Source: Streptomyces hokutonensis (GTDB lineage Bacteria; Actinomycetota; Actinomycetes; Streptomycetales; Streptomycetaceae). Taken from it: a stretch of DNA of 64,000 bases. Within the stretch, counting starts at the first letter, position 1; each line of letters opens with the position of its first letter. Below the pieces are notes generated by a model, which was not told the origin of the DNA, searched no databases, and was given only the letters and a program-made list of their open reading frames with translations. The stretch spans positions 56,270 through 120,269 of the forward strand of contig NZ_BARG01000022.1 of NCBI RefSeq assembly GCF_000376565.1. Direction: 5' to 3'. The translations under genes were made by a program, and so were the position numbers. This document shows, piece after piece, positions 44,719 through 53,126 of the stretch.

Positions 44719-45665
44719 TCGAGGACGTTGCGCACGGTCGCGTCGATGATCTGGCCGACGGCGTCCTCGGTGTAGTACGCCTGGTGGGAGGTGACCAGGA
44801 CGTTCGGGAAGGTGACCAGGCGGGCCAGGGTGTCGTCGTCGACGGCCTCCAGGGACCTGTCGAGGAAGAACAGGCCCGCCTCCGCCTCGTAGACGTCCAG
44901 GCCCACGCCCGTGAAGCGGCCCTCGCGCAGTTCGGCGACGAGGGCCGCGGTGTCGATCAGGCCGCCGCGGCTGGAGTTGACGAGGATCGCGTCGTCCTTC
45001 ATCGCCTTCAGCGCGTCGGCGTCGATGAGCCGCCGGGTCTCCGGCAGCAGCGGGACGTGCAGGGTGACCAGGTCGGACTCGGCGAGGAGCTGTTCCTTGG
45101 GGACGTACGTCATGCCGAGTTCGACACAGGCCGGGTTCTCGGCGACGTCCCAGCCGAGCAGCCGCATCCCGAAACCGTGGGCGATCCGGGTGAACGCCTC
45201 GCCGATCTTTCCGGTGCCGAGCACTCCGACGGTACGGCCGCGCAGGTCGCGGCCCATCAGGCCGTCGAGCCGGAAGTCGAAGTCACGGGTGCGGGTCGCC
45301 GCGCGGACGATCCGGCGGTTCACGGCCATCGCGAGGGTCCAGGCGAACTCGGCGACGGAGTACGGCGAGTAGTACGAGACGCGGGCGACCGTGAGGCCGA
45401 GGCGTTCCGCCACGTCCAGGTCGATGTTGTTGAAGCCGGTGGAGCGTTGGGCGATGAGTTGGGTGCCGCCGGCCGCGAGGGTCTGGAGTACGCGGGGGTT
45501 CAGGTCGGCGTTGACGCTCGTGGAGATGATCTCGTGGCCGGCGGCGATGGGCGCGGTGTCCTCGTCGAGGAAGACGCTCAGACAGCGGACCTCGTGGTGG
45601 CCGGCGAACGCGCTCTCGATCAGCGGCCGCTCGTCGGCCTGGACACCGAAGGCAAGGATCTCCAC
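44670..45665 (-). CDS. D-2-hydroxyacid dehydrogenase (D-lactate dehydrogenase-like)
   Basis: An NAD-dependent D-isomer-specific 2-hydroxyacid dehydrogenase of 331 residues, most like fermentative D-lactate dehydrogenase (LdhA). Motifs: QRSTGFNNIDLDVAERLG (about 90), the NAD loop VGVLGTGKIGEAFTRIA (about 146), HVPLLPETRRLID, LVNSSRGGLIDTAAL with the catalytic Arg, GLDVYEAEAGLFF with the catalytic Glu, and TSHQAYYTEDA with the catalytic His. It converts pyruvate and D-lactate, in the cytoplasm. Tail-to-tail overlap of 49 bp with trpEG. It lies downstream of pfkA with a nested inverted repeat in the gap. Confidence 0.92.
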   Translation of the reverse strand: MEILAFGVQADERPLIESAFAGHHEVRCLSVFLDEDTAPIAAGHEIISTSVNADLNPRVLQTLAAGGTQLIAQRSTGFNNIDLDVAERLGLTVARVSYYSPYSVAEFAWTLAMAVNRRIVRAATRTRDFDFRLDGLMGRDLRGRTVGVLGTGKIGEAFTRIAHGFGMRLLGWDVAENPACVELGMTYVPKEQLLAESDLVTLHVPLLPETRRLIDADALKAMKDDAILVNSSRGGLIDTAALVAELREGRFTGVGLDVYEAEAGLFFLDRSLEAVDDDTLARLVTFPNVLVTSHQAYYTEDAVGQIIDATVRNVLDYTAGRRSENVLVPRS

Positions 45666-45678
45666 GACCGCTCCCGTT

Positions 45679-45720
45679 CTGGTGGGTTATGGGCCGAATA
45701 TACGGCCGACAACCCACCAG
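45679..45720. repeat. Nested inverted repeat between pfkA and the D-lactate dehydrogenase gene
   Basis: Outer arms CTGGTGGGTT (45679-45688) and AACCCACCAG (45711-45720) are perfect; inside them GGCCG (45692-45696) and CGGCC (45703-45707) flank AATATA. The structure fills the 71-bp gap, 16 bp past the pfkA stop and 13 bp before the dehydrogenase start. It could terminate pfkA or act as an operator for the dehydrogenase gene. Confidence 0.6.
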
Positions 45721-45736
45721 CGCCGGTTCAGCCGCC

Positions 45737-46765
45737 TCAGCCGAAGAACACCCCGACCTCCTCGTACAGCTTCGGGTCGACCGTCTTCAGTTGGGCTGTG
45801 GCCTCCGCGATGGGGACGCGGACGATGTCCGTGCCGCGCAGGGCGACCATCTTGCCGAAGTCGCCGTCGCGGACGGCCTCGATGGCGTGGAGGCCGAAGC
45901 GGGTGGCGAGCCAGCGGTCGAAGGCGCTGGGGGTGCCGCCGCGCTGGATGTGGCCGAGGACGGTGGTGCGGGCCTCCTTGCCGGTCCGCTTCTCGATCTC
46001 CTTGGCCAGCCATTCACCGACCCCGGACAGCCGTACGTGCCCGAAGGAGTCGAGGGTGCCGTCCTTGAGGACCACGTCGCCGTCCTTGGGCATGGCCCCT
46101 TCCGCCACGACCACGATCGGGGCGTACGACGCCTTGAAGCGGGAGGTGATCCAGCCGCACACCTGGTCGACGTCGAAGCGCTGCTCGGGGATGAGGATGA
46201 CGTTGGCGCCGCCGGCCAGGCCGGAGTGGATGGCGATCCAGCCGGCGTGGCGGCCCATGACCTCGCAGACCAGGACCCGCATGTGCGACTCGGCGGTGGT
46301 GTGCAGCCGGTCGATGGCCTCGGTGGCGATGCCCACGGCGGTGTCGAAGCCGAAGGTGTAGTCGGTGGCGGACAGGTCGTTGTCGATGGTCTTCGGTACG
46401 CCGACACACGGCACGCCGTACTCGTCCGAGAGCCGCGCGGCCACGCCGAGGGTGTCCTCGCCGCCGATCACGACGAGCGCGTCGACCTCCTGGGCGGCGA
46501 GGTTGGCCTTGATGCGGCCGATGCCGTTCTCCAGCTTCAGCGGGTTGGTGCGGGAGGAGCCGAGGATGGTGCCGCCGCGGGGCAGGATGCCGCGCACGGC
46601 GGGGATGTCGAGACGGACGGTGTCGCCTTCGAGCGGACCTCGCCAGCCGTCCCGGTAGCCGACGAAGTCGTAGCCGAACTCCTGGACGCCCTTGCGGACG
46701 ATGCCCCGGATGACGGCGTTGAGTCCGGGGCAGTCGCCGCCTCCGGTCAGTACTCCGACGCGCAT
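45737..46765 (-). CDS. pfkA: 6-phosphofructokinase
   Basis: This glycolytic enzyme phosphorylates fructose 6-phosphate. Its 342 residues include the nucleotide loop VGVLTGGGDCPGLNAVIRG, GGTILGSSRTNP, G101-G-E-D-T105 (the variable position that in actinobacterial ATP-dependent members reads GGEDT), the catalytic PKTIDND (124-130), EVMGRHAGWIA and GHIQRGGTPSAFDRWLA. The GGEDT form puts it in the group III clade, where phosphate donor cannot be fixed by homology alone, although the studied Streptomyces enzyme uses ATP. GAAGGGA precedes the ATG. A Crp-like site is 46 bp upstream. Confidence 0.95.
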   Translation of the reverse strand: MRVGVLTGGGDCPGLNAVIRGIVRKGVQEFGYDFVGYRDGWRGPLEGDTVRLDIPAVRGILPRGGTILGSSRTNPLKLENGIGRIKANLAAQEVDALVVIGGEDTLGVAARLSDEYGVPCVGVPKTIDNDLSATDYTFGFDTAVGIATEAIDRLHTTAESHMRVLVCEVMGRHAGWIAIHSGLAGGANVILIPEQRFDVDQVCGWITSRFKASYAPIVVVAEGAMPKDGDVVLKDGTLDSFGHVRLSGVGEWLAKEIEKRTGKEARTTVLGHIQRGGTPSAFDRWLATRFGLHAIEAVRDGDFGKMVALRGTDIVRVPIAEATAQLKTVDPKLYEEVGVFFG

Positions 46766-46810
46766 GGAAAATTCCCTTCGCCGCAGTTTCCTGTGACAGC
46801 CACGCTAATG

Positions 46811-46824
46811 GTGATCCAGGTCAC
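46811..46824. promoter_or_regulatory. Crp-like binding site upstream of pfkA
   Basis: GTGATCCAGGTCAC is a palindrome with perfect GTGA/TCAC arms and fits the GTG-N6-GNCAC pattern recalled for Streptomyces Crp. It ends 46 bp before the pfkA ATG and lies next to TAGCGT, a possible -10 element on the minus strand. Control of glycolysis by Crp is plausible but inferred. Confidence 0.55.
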
Positions 46825-46856
46825 AGAGGGATGGGCGGGAAGGTCAATTCCGAGAT

Positions 46857-46872
46857 CAATTCCGTTGAATTG
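46857..46872. repeat. A/T-rich inverted repeat between macR and pfkA
   Basis: CAATTC (46857-46862) and GAATTG (46867-46872) form a perfect 6-bp repeat around CGTT, 26 bp past the macR stop. It stands out for A/T content. A terminator of the macSR transcript or a regulator site before pfkA are both possible. Confidence 0.4.
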
Positions 46873-46898
46873 TCGGGTAGTTGATCTACCGGGTCGGT

Positions 46899-47576
46899 CT
46901 ACGCGTCGTCGAGTCCGCGCTCTATCGCGTACCGCACCAGCTCCACCCGGTTGTGCAACTGGAGCTTGCCCAGGGTGTTCTGGACGTGGTTCTGGACCGT
47001 GCGGTGCGAGATGACCAGGCGCTCGGCGATCTGCTTGTAGCTCAGGCCCTTGGCGACCAGGCGCAGTACTTCGGTCTCGCGGTCGGTGAGTTGGGGCGCC
47101 TTCGGCTCGTCGCTGTCGGCGGCCGGTGCCGGGTCCGAGGCCAGGCGGCGGTACTCGCCGAGGACCAGTCCGGCCAGCCCGGGGGTGAACACCGGGTCGC
47201 CGACCGCCGTCCGGCGCACCGCGTCCAACAGCTCTTCCGTGGAGGCCGACTTGAGCAGATAGCCGGTCGCGCCCGACTTCACCGCCTCCAGTACGTCGGC
47301 GTGCTCACCGCTCGCGGAAAGGACCAGGACGCGCAACGCCGGGTTGGCGCCCACCAGTTCCTTGCAGACCTGGACGCCCGGCAGTACCGGCAGGTTCAGG
47401 TCGAGGACCAGGACGTCCGGGGCGGCCGCCCGGGCCCGGCGTACCGCCTGCTCGCCGTCCCCGGCGGTGGCTACCACCTCGAAGCCGGACTCGGCCAGGT
47501 CGCGGGCGACCGCGTCGCGCCACATCGGGTGGTCGTCGACCACCATGACCCTGATCGGGCCCCGCTGCTCACTCAT
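46899..47576 (-). CDS. macR: Response regulator MacR (NarL/LuxR type)
   Basis: A 225-residue DNA-binding response regulator. The receiver domain has DDHPMWRD at the acidic pocket, phosphoacceptor Asp59 in VLVLDLNLPV and Lys109 in GYLLKSAS. The C-terminal LuxR helix-turn-helix is LTDRETEVLRLVAKGLSYKQ then IAERLVISHRTVQNHVQN. It overlaps the kinase gene by 4 bp. The pair matches the SCO2120/SCO2121 locus of S. coelicolor (MacRS), reported to influence actinorhodin and aerial development; gene name is based on context and recalled synteny. Confidence 0.88.
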   Translation of the reverse strand: MSEQRGPIRVMVVDDHPMWRDAVARDLAESGFEVVATAGDGEQAVRRARAAAPDVLVLDLNLPVLPGVQVCKELVGANPALRVLVLSASGEHADVLEAVKSGATGYLLKSASTEELLDAVRRTAVGDPVFTPGLAGLVLGEYRRLASDPAPAADSDEPKAPQLTDRETEVLRLVAKGLSYKQIAERLVISHRTVQNHVQNTLGKLQLHNRVELVRYAIERGLDDA

Positions 47577-48766
47577 CGTGTCCCCGCCTTCCCCCGCGCC
47601 TTCGGTACCTTCAGCTCAACTTCCGTACCCTGCCCGGGAATCGAGACCAGCTCGGCACTCCCGCCCAGGTCCCGCAGCCGCCCCCGGATCGACAGGGCGA
47701 CCCCGAGCCGCCCCTCCCCCTCGGCCTGCGCCAGCCGCCCCTCCGGGATACCGGGCCCGTCGTCCCGTACGGTCACCACGACCTCCCCGGGTTCGTCCTC
47801 GACCAGGATCCAGGCACGGGCGTCCGCACCGGCATGCCTGCGCACATTGTCCAGGGCGGCACCGACAGCGGCGGCCAGCTCCTTGGCGGCGGGCGCGGGC
47901 AGCGGCACCGGGGCACCGGGCTCGGCGAAACTCACCTTCGCGGCGGCGTACGGAGCGAGCAGCGTGCGCAGGTCCACCGGGCCGTCGTCGTCTTCTTCGG
48001 ATTCTTCCTCCACGGCCCTCACGACCGCGCCCTCCGCCGCGTCCAGCGACACCCGGGAGACGGGTACGAGGCCGCCGGAGACCAGGGTGCGCAGGGCGAT
48101 CTCCTGTTCGCCCGCCATCCGGCCCAGCTCGCCCGCCTCGCCGCCGAGCACGGCACCGCGCCGCTGCACCATGGCCAGCACCTGGAGGACACCGTCGTGG
48201 ATGTCCCGGGCCAGCCGCTCCCGTTCCCGGGTGGTGGCCTCGATCTCCAGGGCGCGGGCGAGGGTGCGCTCGGAGGCGCGGGCGACCTCCACGACGTAGC
48301 CGATGGCGATGGAGGCGACCCAGACGAGGACCACGTTGTGGACGGTGTCGCGGGCCGGGGAGCCGCGCTCGATCAGGTTGGCGACGGCGACCGGGGTGGA
48401 GGCGAACGCGGCCCAGCGCCAGCCGCCCTTGATGGCGAAGGCGAGGACCGAACCGGCGGTCCATATCGACGGCAGGGTGGGGCCGCCGCTGTCTATGTGG
48501 TGGTCGTTGGCCGCCAGCGGCGTGAGGACGATGCCGGTCAGCGCGATCGAGAGGTCGACGGCGAGGAAGCGCTTGGTGCAGGCGACCGCGCTCTGCACGC
48601 GGGGCAGGGTGGCGAACGTCCAGACGAACAGGACGACGTAGAAGGCGATCGCGATGCCCGGACGGTCGAACTCGTCGTAGGCGGTGGCGAACAGCCCGAC
48701 CGCGTAGAACATGGTCAGCACCCGGTAGCCGCTCAGGGCACGCCACAACGGCTGCTCGACGGACAT
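47573..48766 (-). CDS. macS: MacS-family sensor histidine kinase
   Basis: A 397-residue membrane histidine kinase of the HisKA_3 class. About five transmembrane helices (residues 15-160) have little extracellular loop, so an intramembrane signal is likely. The dimerisation domain carries the phosphoacceptor His190 in RERLARDIHDGVLQVLAM, and the ATPase has ALDNVRRHAGADA (N box), VRDDGPGIPEG (G1 box) and GRLGVALSIRGR. The insert EEESEEDDDGP (about 250) is an acidic linker. Several nearby in-frame starts exist (GTG 48775, ATG 48766); I use the ATG. The response regulator follows with a 4-bp overlap. Confidence 0.88.
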   Translation of the reverse strand: MSVEQPLWRALSGYRVLTMFYAVGLFATAYDEFDRPGIAIAFYVVLFVWTFATLPRVQSAVACTKRFLAVDLSIALTGIVLTPLAANDHHIDSGGPTLPSIWTAGSVLAFAIKGGWRWAAFASTPVAVANLIERGSPARDTVHNVVLVWVASIAIGYVVEVARASERTLARALEIEATTRERERLARDIHDGVLQVLAMVQRRGAVLGGEAGELGRMAGEQEIALRTLVSGGLVPVSRVSLDAAEGAVVRAVEEESEEDDDGPVDLRTLLAPYAAAKVSFAEPGAPVPLPAPAAKELAAAVGAALDNVRRHAGADARAWILVEDEPGEVVVTVRDDGPGIPEGRLAQAEGEGRLGVALSIRGRLRDLGGSAELVSIPGQGTEVELKVPKARGKAGTR

Positions 48767-48821
48767 CCGGATCACACGCTCGCGCCTGGCCAACTCCCCC
48801 ACCCCCAACAGACCACCCCGC

Positions 48822-49583
48822 CTAGGGGCTGGTCTGTTCCTTCTCCGCTTGTGCGAGCGCGGCCTTGGTGGCCTTGTCCGCTTCCTTCTCGGCCTTCGCC
48901 GCCTCCGCGATCTGCCGCTTGGCGGCCGTCGCGTAGATGTCCACGTACTCCTGGCCGGAGAGCTTCATGATTTCGTACATGACCTCGTCGGTCACGGCGC
49001 GCAGCACGAAACGGTCGTGCTCCATGCCGTTGTACCGGCTGAAGTCGAGCGGTTTGCCGATCCGGATGCCCGGGCGCATCAGCTTCGGTACGACCTTGCC
49101 GGGCGGCTGGATCTTCTCCGTGTCGATCATGGCGACCGGGATCACCGGGGCGCCGCTGGCGAGCGCCACGCGCGCGAGGCCGCCGGGCTTGCCGCGGTAC
49201 AGGCGGCCGTCCGGGGAGCGCGTGCCCTCCGGATAGATACCGAACAGTTCGCCGCGCTCCAGGACGTCGAGCCCGGCCTTGATCGCGGCCTCGCCCGCCC
49301 CGCGCGCACCCGAGCGGTCCACCGGGAGCTGGCCGGCGCCCTTGAAGAACGCGGCCGTCAGTTTGCCCTTCACCCCGGGCGTCGTGAAGTACTCGGCCTT
49401 CGCGATGAAGGTCACCTTGCGGTCGAGGACCGCGGGCAGGAAGAACGAGTCCGAGAAGGAGAGGTGATTGCTCGCCAGGATGGCGGCGCCCTCCGCCGGA
49501 ATGTTCTCGAGGCCCTCCACCCACGGCCGGAAGGCGACCTTCAGCGGCCCACCGATGGCGACCTTCATCGTGCCGTACAACAA
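48822..49583 (-). CDS. Lysophospholipid acyltransferase (PlsC family)
   Basis: A 253-residue 1-acyl-sn-glycerol-3-phosphate acyltransferase-like enzyme acting at the cytoplasmic face of the membrane. The HX4D motif is NHLSFSD (about residue 39), followed by TFIAKAEYF, YPEGTRSPDG and VIPVAMID. The C-terminus is a charged helix (EKEADKATKAALAQAEKEQ). The start is an unusual TTG at 49583, supported by AGGAGG exactly 7 nt upstream; an ATG five codons later lacks such a site. Rv2182c occupies the equivalent position in M. tuberculosis. A role in phospholipid or glycolipid synthesis is inferred. Confidence 0.9.
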   Translation of the reverse strand: MLYGTMKVAIGGPLKVAFRPWVEGLENIPAEGAAILASNHLSFSDSFFLPAVLDRKVTFIAKAEYFTTPGVKGKLTAAFFKGAGQLPVDRSGARGAGEAAIKAGLDVLERGELFGIYPEGTRSPDGRLYRGKPGGLARVALASGAPVIPVAMIDTEKIQPPGKVVPKLMRPGIRIGKPLDFSRYNGMEHDRFVLRAVTDEVMYEIMKLSGQEYVDIYATAAKRQIAEAAKAEKEADKATKAALAQAEKEQTSP

Positions 49584-49767
49584 CCGAGTGCCTCCTGTGC
49601 TCGTCGATCAGACCTTAACCCGGAGCACCGTCAAAGGACCCGACGGCCCTGGTCGGTGTCAGTGCGGTCGCGTACGGTTAACCGCACCTGGACTCGTTCA
49701 CGCCTCACTGACGCACACCCTTCTTCATGAACATGAACACGCCCCTCTCATGAACAGGAGACCGAAG

Positions 49768-50580
49768 GTGCCGGTCCTCCCCGGAGCCGAGCCGTACCGC
49801 CACGAGGGCGGGGAGGTCGGAGTTCTCCTCTGCCACGGCTTCACCGGTTCCCCGCAGTCGCTGCGCCCCTGGGCGGAGTATCTGGCCGAGCGCGGCCTCA
49901 CCGTGTCGCTGCCGCTGCTGCCCGGGCACGGCACCCGCTGGGAGGACATGCAGCTCACCGGCTGGCAGGACTGGTACGCGGAGGTGGACCGCGAGCTGCG
50001 CGCTCTGCGCGAGCGCTGCTCGCAGGTCTTCGTCGCGGGCCTGTCCATGGGCGGCGCGCTGGCCCTGCGGCTGGCCGCCAGGCACGGCGACGAGATCAGC
50101 GGCGTCGTGGTCGTCAACCCCGGCATCAAGGTGCACGGCATCGCCGCGTACGCCCTTCCGGTCGCCCGCCACCTGGTGCGTACGGCGCCGGGTATCGCCA
50201 GCGACATCGCGAAGGAGGGCAGCGACGAGGTCGGCTACGACAAGGTGCCGCTGCACTCCGCCCACTCGCTGCGCAATTTCTTCCGGCTGGTCGACCGCGA
50301 GCTCCCGCAGGTCACCCAGCCGCTCCTGCTGCTGCACAGCACCCAGGACCATGTGGTGCCGCCGGCCGACTCGGCCCGTGTGCTCAGTCGCGTTTCCTCG
50401 GCCGACGTGACGGAAATCCTGCTGGAACAGAGCTACCACGTCGCGACGTTGGACCACGACGCGGACCGGATTTTCGAGGAGAGCTTCACGTTCATCGGCC
50501 GGCTCGCACCCAGTGTCGGCAAGCAGGCGTCCGACACGGGCCGGGTGAGCGAGCAGGAAGGGACGGCCACAGGTGGCTGA
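49768..50580 (+). CDS. Alpha/beta hydrolase (esterase / monoacylglycerol lipase-like)
   Basis: A 270-residue cytoplasmic serine hydrolase. It has the oxyanion stretch VLLCHGFTGSPQSLRPW, the nucleophile elbow GLSMGG (Ser at about 93), the acid Asp in HSTQDHVVPP and the catalytic His in SYHVATLDHD. It resembles carboxylesterase Est30 and monoacylglycerol lipases. I prefer the GTG at 49768, which has AGGAG 8 nt upstream and gives the conserved VPVLPGAEP opening; an ATG 18 bp earlier is in frame. The next gene begins before this one ends (8-bp overlap), so the two are coupled. Confidence 0.88.
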   Translation: MPVLPGAEPYRHEGGEVGVLLCHGFTGSPQSLRPWAEYLAERGLTVSLPLLPGHGTRWEDMQLTGWQDWYAEVDRELRALRERCSQVFVAGLSMGGALALRLAARHGDEISGVVVVNPGIKVHGIAAYALPVARHLVRTAPGIASDIAKEGSDEVGYDKVPLHSAHSLRNFFRLVDRELPQVTQPLLLLHSTQDHVVPPADSARVLSRVSSADVTEILLEQSYHVATLDHDADRIFEESFTFIGRLAPSVGKQASDTGRVSEQEGTATGG

Positions 50581-51178
50581 GCACGACTCCGACCGCGAGG
50601 GCCTCGAACCGGACGAGCAGGGCGTCCCGTTCGACGAGGAGGCCGCGTGGGCCGCGATCGTCGCCGGATACGGCGACGAGCCCAAGGATCCGCCGGGCGC
50701 CAAGCCGTTCAAGTCGATCGAGGACCTGGCGCTGCTCGACCCCGAGAAGAACGACGAGCAGCCCAAGGCCAAGGAGCAGTCCTCCAACGGCAAGGACAAG
50801 GACAAAGGCGCGGAGGAGCCGCCTCCCGCCAAGCCGCTGGGCAGCTCCGTCTCCTTCGCGCCCGGCGTCGGCGGTCCCCGTGACTACACCGCGCCGGACT
50901 CCTCCGAGGACGACTTCGACGAGGACGACGAGGGCCACTTCGTGCCGCCGGAGCCGCCTCCGCTGCCGGCCGCCGACACGACGGCCAAGTTCGCCTGGCT
51001 CGGGGTGATCGGCGGCCCGATCCTGCTGCTGCTGGCGGTGCTGCTCGGCTGGGACATGACCTGGTGGCTGGCGACCGTCGGCATCGGCGGCTTCCTCGGC
51101 GGCTTCGGCACGCTGGTGATGCGGATGCGGACGGACGACGAGGAGGGGGACGACCCCGGGCGCGGGGCCGTCGTCTGA
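50573..51178 (+). CDS. Acidic tail-anchored-like membrane protein, function unknown
   Basis: A 201-residue protein with a long, charged, Pro-rich N-terminal part (EHDSDREGLEPDEQG, EPKDPPGAKPFKSIEDLALL, DSSEDDFDEDDEGHFVPPEP) and two hydrophobic helices near the C-terminus (about 140-157 and 160-178). The tail is short and acidic. No family that I can name with confidence; similar proteins occur beside the esterase gene in streptomycetes. GTG start inside the esterase gene with AAGGGA upstream. Probably expressed with the esterase. Confidence 0.82.
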   Translation: MAEHDSDREGLEPDEQGVPFDEEAAWAAIVAGYGDEPKDPPGAKPFKSIEDLALLDPEKNDEQPKAKEQSSNGKDKDKGAEEPPPAKPLGSSVSFAPGVGGPRDYTAPDSSEDDFDEDDEGHFVPPEPPPLPAADTTAKFAWLGVIGGPILLLLAVLLGWDMTWWLATVGIGGFLGGFGTLVMRMRTDDEEGDDPGRGAVV

Positions 51179-51180
51179 CG

Positions 51181-51930
51181 TTATGGAACGGCGGGAATTC
51201 TGAGGGCGGCCAGGACCGGGAAGTGGTCCGTGGCCGCCCTCAAGTCCGTCTCCGTCACTCCCGGCTGCTCCGACGGCACCCCGCAGCCCAGCACCTCGAC
51301 GCCCGGTGTCGCGAAGATCGCGTCGATGCGCTGGAAGGGGTTGCCGGGGGTCCAGGTGTACTCGTCGCCCCAGGGTGAGGTGGCCCAGCAGTCCTGGAGG
51401 TCCTTGGCCAGCCGGGTGAAGGTGCGGCCGCCGGGGCGGTCGTTGAGGTCGCCGCCCGCGATCGCGTGGTCCACGCCCATGCCGGCCAGCCGGTCGAGCA
51501 GCATGCCGCCCTGGTCGTAGCGCTCGTCGTCGCGGAGGCTGAGATGGCAGCTGAGGACGCCGAGCCGGGCGCCGCCGAAGCGGACGACCGCGGTCGCGAA
51601 ACCGCGGCGGTGTTCGCCGGGGGTGAGGGGGAGGAGCACGTCCTCGGTGCGCTCGACCGTGGCGCGGAGGGAACAGAGCAGGGCGGGCCCCGCTGCGGTG
51701 CCTCCGCCGGAGAGGACGACCAGGTCGGACGCGGAGGCCAGGCGGGCGAGCTTCTTGCGCCAGCGGAAGAAGCGGGGGGCTTCCTGGACGAGGACGAGGT
51801 CCGGGGCGCAGGCCCTGATCACCCGGGCCAGTGCGGCTGTGTCGTCGCGCATCGAGCGGATGTTGTAGCTCAGGACGCGGATGATCGCGGAACCGTCGGG
51901 TTCGGTGCGGGAGTTGGGGAGCGGCGCCAT
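51181..51930 (-). CDS. Endonuclease/exonuclease/phosphatase-family hydrolase
   Basis: A 249-residue EEP-superfamily phosphoesterase. Visible motifs are VLSYNIRSMRDD (the Asn of the active site), LVLVQEAPRF (metal-binding Glu), GVLSCHLSLRDDERYDQ (catalytic His region), IAGGDLNDRPGG (Asp-Leu-Asn), FQRIDAIF and ATDHFPVLAAL (Asp-His at the C-terminus). The family includes DNases, lipid phosphatases and sphingomyelinases; the substrate is open. No signal peptide. TAAATT lies 7 nt before the ATG (51938-51943), pointing to a leaderless mRNA. Only 2 bp separate its stop from the convergent membrane protein gene. Confidence 0.88.
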   Translation of the reverse strand: MAPLPNSRTEPDGSAIIRVLSYNIRSMRDDTAALARVIRACAPDLVLVQEAPRFFRWRKKLARLASASDLVVLSGGGTAAGPALLCSLRATVERTEDVLLPLTPGEHRRGFATAVVRFGGARLGVLSCHLSLRDDERYDQGGMLLDRLAGMGVDHAIAGGDLNDRPGGRTFTRLAKDLQDCWATSPWGDEYTWTPGNPFQRIDAIFATPGVEVLGCGVPSEQPGVTETDLRAATDHFPVLAALRIPAVP

Positions 51931-51959
51931 GTGGATCAATTTACGCCGCCTGACAGCTC

Positions 51960-52024
51960 GGGGCGCGGGGTACGTGGGCGACTGCCGGTCGTTCGTGGCT
52001 GGTCGCGCAGTTCCCCGCGCCCCT
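51960..52024. repeat. Intergenic repeat with hairpin (copy 1), probable glkA terminator
   Basis: GGGGCGCGGGG (51960-51970) and CCCCGCGCCCC (52013-52023) are perfect 11-bp arms, 11 bp past the glkA stop on the minus strand. The 28 bp at 51997-52024 recur exactly, in reverse orientation, at 60327-60354. This type of sequence is common between Streptomyces genes. It probably acts as terminator for glkA. Confidence 0.75.
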
Positions 52025-52034
52025 GAAAAACAAC

Positions 52035-52988
52035 TCACATGATCGGGTCCGGCTCCCTCGCCAGGTCCGCCGCTCCGACCATGCCCGCCTTGTTGCCCAG
52101 CTGGGCCGCGATCACGTCGGCGACCGGGCGCCAGTTGCCGCCGACCAGCCAGCGTTTGTAGGACTTGCGGATCGGGTCGAGGACCAGTTCGCCCTCGTCC
52201 GAGAGGCCGCCGCCGACGATGAACGCGGAGGGGTCGAAGAGGGAGGCGAGGTCGGCGAGGCCCGCGCCGGCCCAGCGGGCCAGTTCGCGGTAGGAGTCGA
52301 CGGCGACCGGGTCTCCCTGCCGGGCGGCCATGGAGATGTGCTTGCCCTCGATGCCCTCGGGGGTGCCGTCGCCGAGGGAGAGCAGGACGTCCGCGGCCTC
52401 GGGGGTCGCGTTGGCGCGCTGCTTGGCGTAACGGACGAGGGCGCGGCCGGAGGCGTACTGCTCCCAGCAGCCCTGGCTGCCGCAGCCGCACAGCAGGCCG
52501 TCCGGGACCATGCGGATGTGGCCGAACTCGGCGGCCACGCCGAAGTGCCCGCGGCGCAGCTTGTTGCCGATGATGATGCCGCCGCCGAGGCCGGTGCCGA
52601 GGGTGATGCAGATGACGTTGCGGTGGCCCTTGCCGGCGCCGAACTTGTACTCGCCCCAGGCCGCGGCGTTCGCGTCGTTCTCCACGACGACGGGGAGGCC
52701 CACGCGAGCCTCGACCTTCTCCTTCAGCGGCTCCTGGCGCCAGTCGATGTTCGGCGCGAAGTAGACCGTGGAGCGCTGGCGGTTGACGTACCCTGCCGCG
52801 CCGATGCCCACGCCCACGATCTCGTGCCCGGCGCGCGCACCCTCGACGGCGGCGGCGATGGCGTCGACGATGCCCTCGGGCGTGCCCGGGGTGGGCACCT
52901 GGTGGGTCGACAGGATGTTGCCTTCCTCATCGACCACGCCGGCCGCGATCTTGGTGCCGCCGATGTCGACGCCGATGGTGAGTCCCAT
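52035..52988 (-). CDS. glkA: ROK-family glucokinase
   Basis: GlkA phosphorylates glucose and, in S. coelicolor, is also central to glucose repression. The 317 residues show the ATP-binding VDIGGTKIAAGVVD (7-20), GIGAAGYVN, the catalytic-Asp region VENDANAAAWGE, TLGTGLGGGIIIG, and the ROK zinc motif C-G-C-G-S-Q-G-C-W-E-Q in LLCGCGSQGCWEQYASG. Complete, with C-terminal IVGGGLSDEGELV. GAGGGA precedes the ATG by 4 nt. No XylR-type helix-turn-helix is attached, so it is an enzyme rather than a ROK regulator. Confidence 0.95.
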   Translation of the reverse strand: MGLTIGVDIGGTKIAAGVVDEEGNILSTHQVPTPGTPEGIVDAIAAAVEGARAGHEIVGVGIGAAGYVNRQRSTVYFAPNIDWRQEPLKEKVEARVGLPVVVENDANAAAWGEYKFGAGKGHRNVICITLGTGLGGGIIIGNKLRRGHFGVAAEFGHIRMVPDGLLCGCGSQGCWEQYASGRALVRYAKQRANATPEAADVLLSLGDGTPEGIEGKHISMAARQGDPVAVDSYRELARWAGAGLADLASLFDPSAFIVGGGLSDEGELVLDPIRKSYKRWLVGGNWRPVADVIAAQLGNKAGMVGAADLAREPDPIM

Positions 52989-53126
52989 GAATCCCTCAGT
53001 TTCGGTCGAGCCCCGCTACGGCCCACCGTACCCGAGGGGCCGACGTCGGATCAGCGACGTCGGTCCGTAGGACGGGACCGTCACCACCGTGCGGACGGGA
53101 CGGCGGCGGCGGACCCTCGGGACTGG

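Noticed and set aside
46766..48821. A TGAGTAC/GTACTCA-type MacR site near macRS
   Set aside because: I looked for it on both strands around the operon and did not see one.
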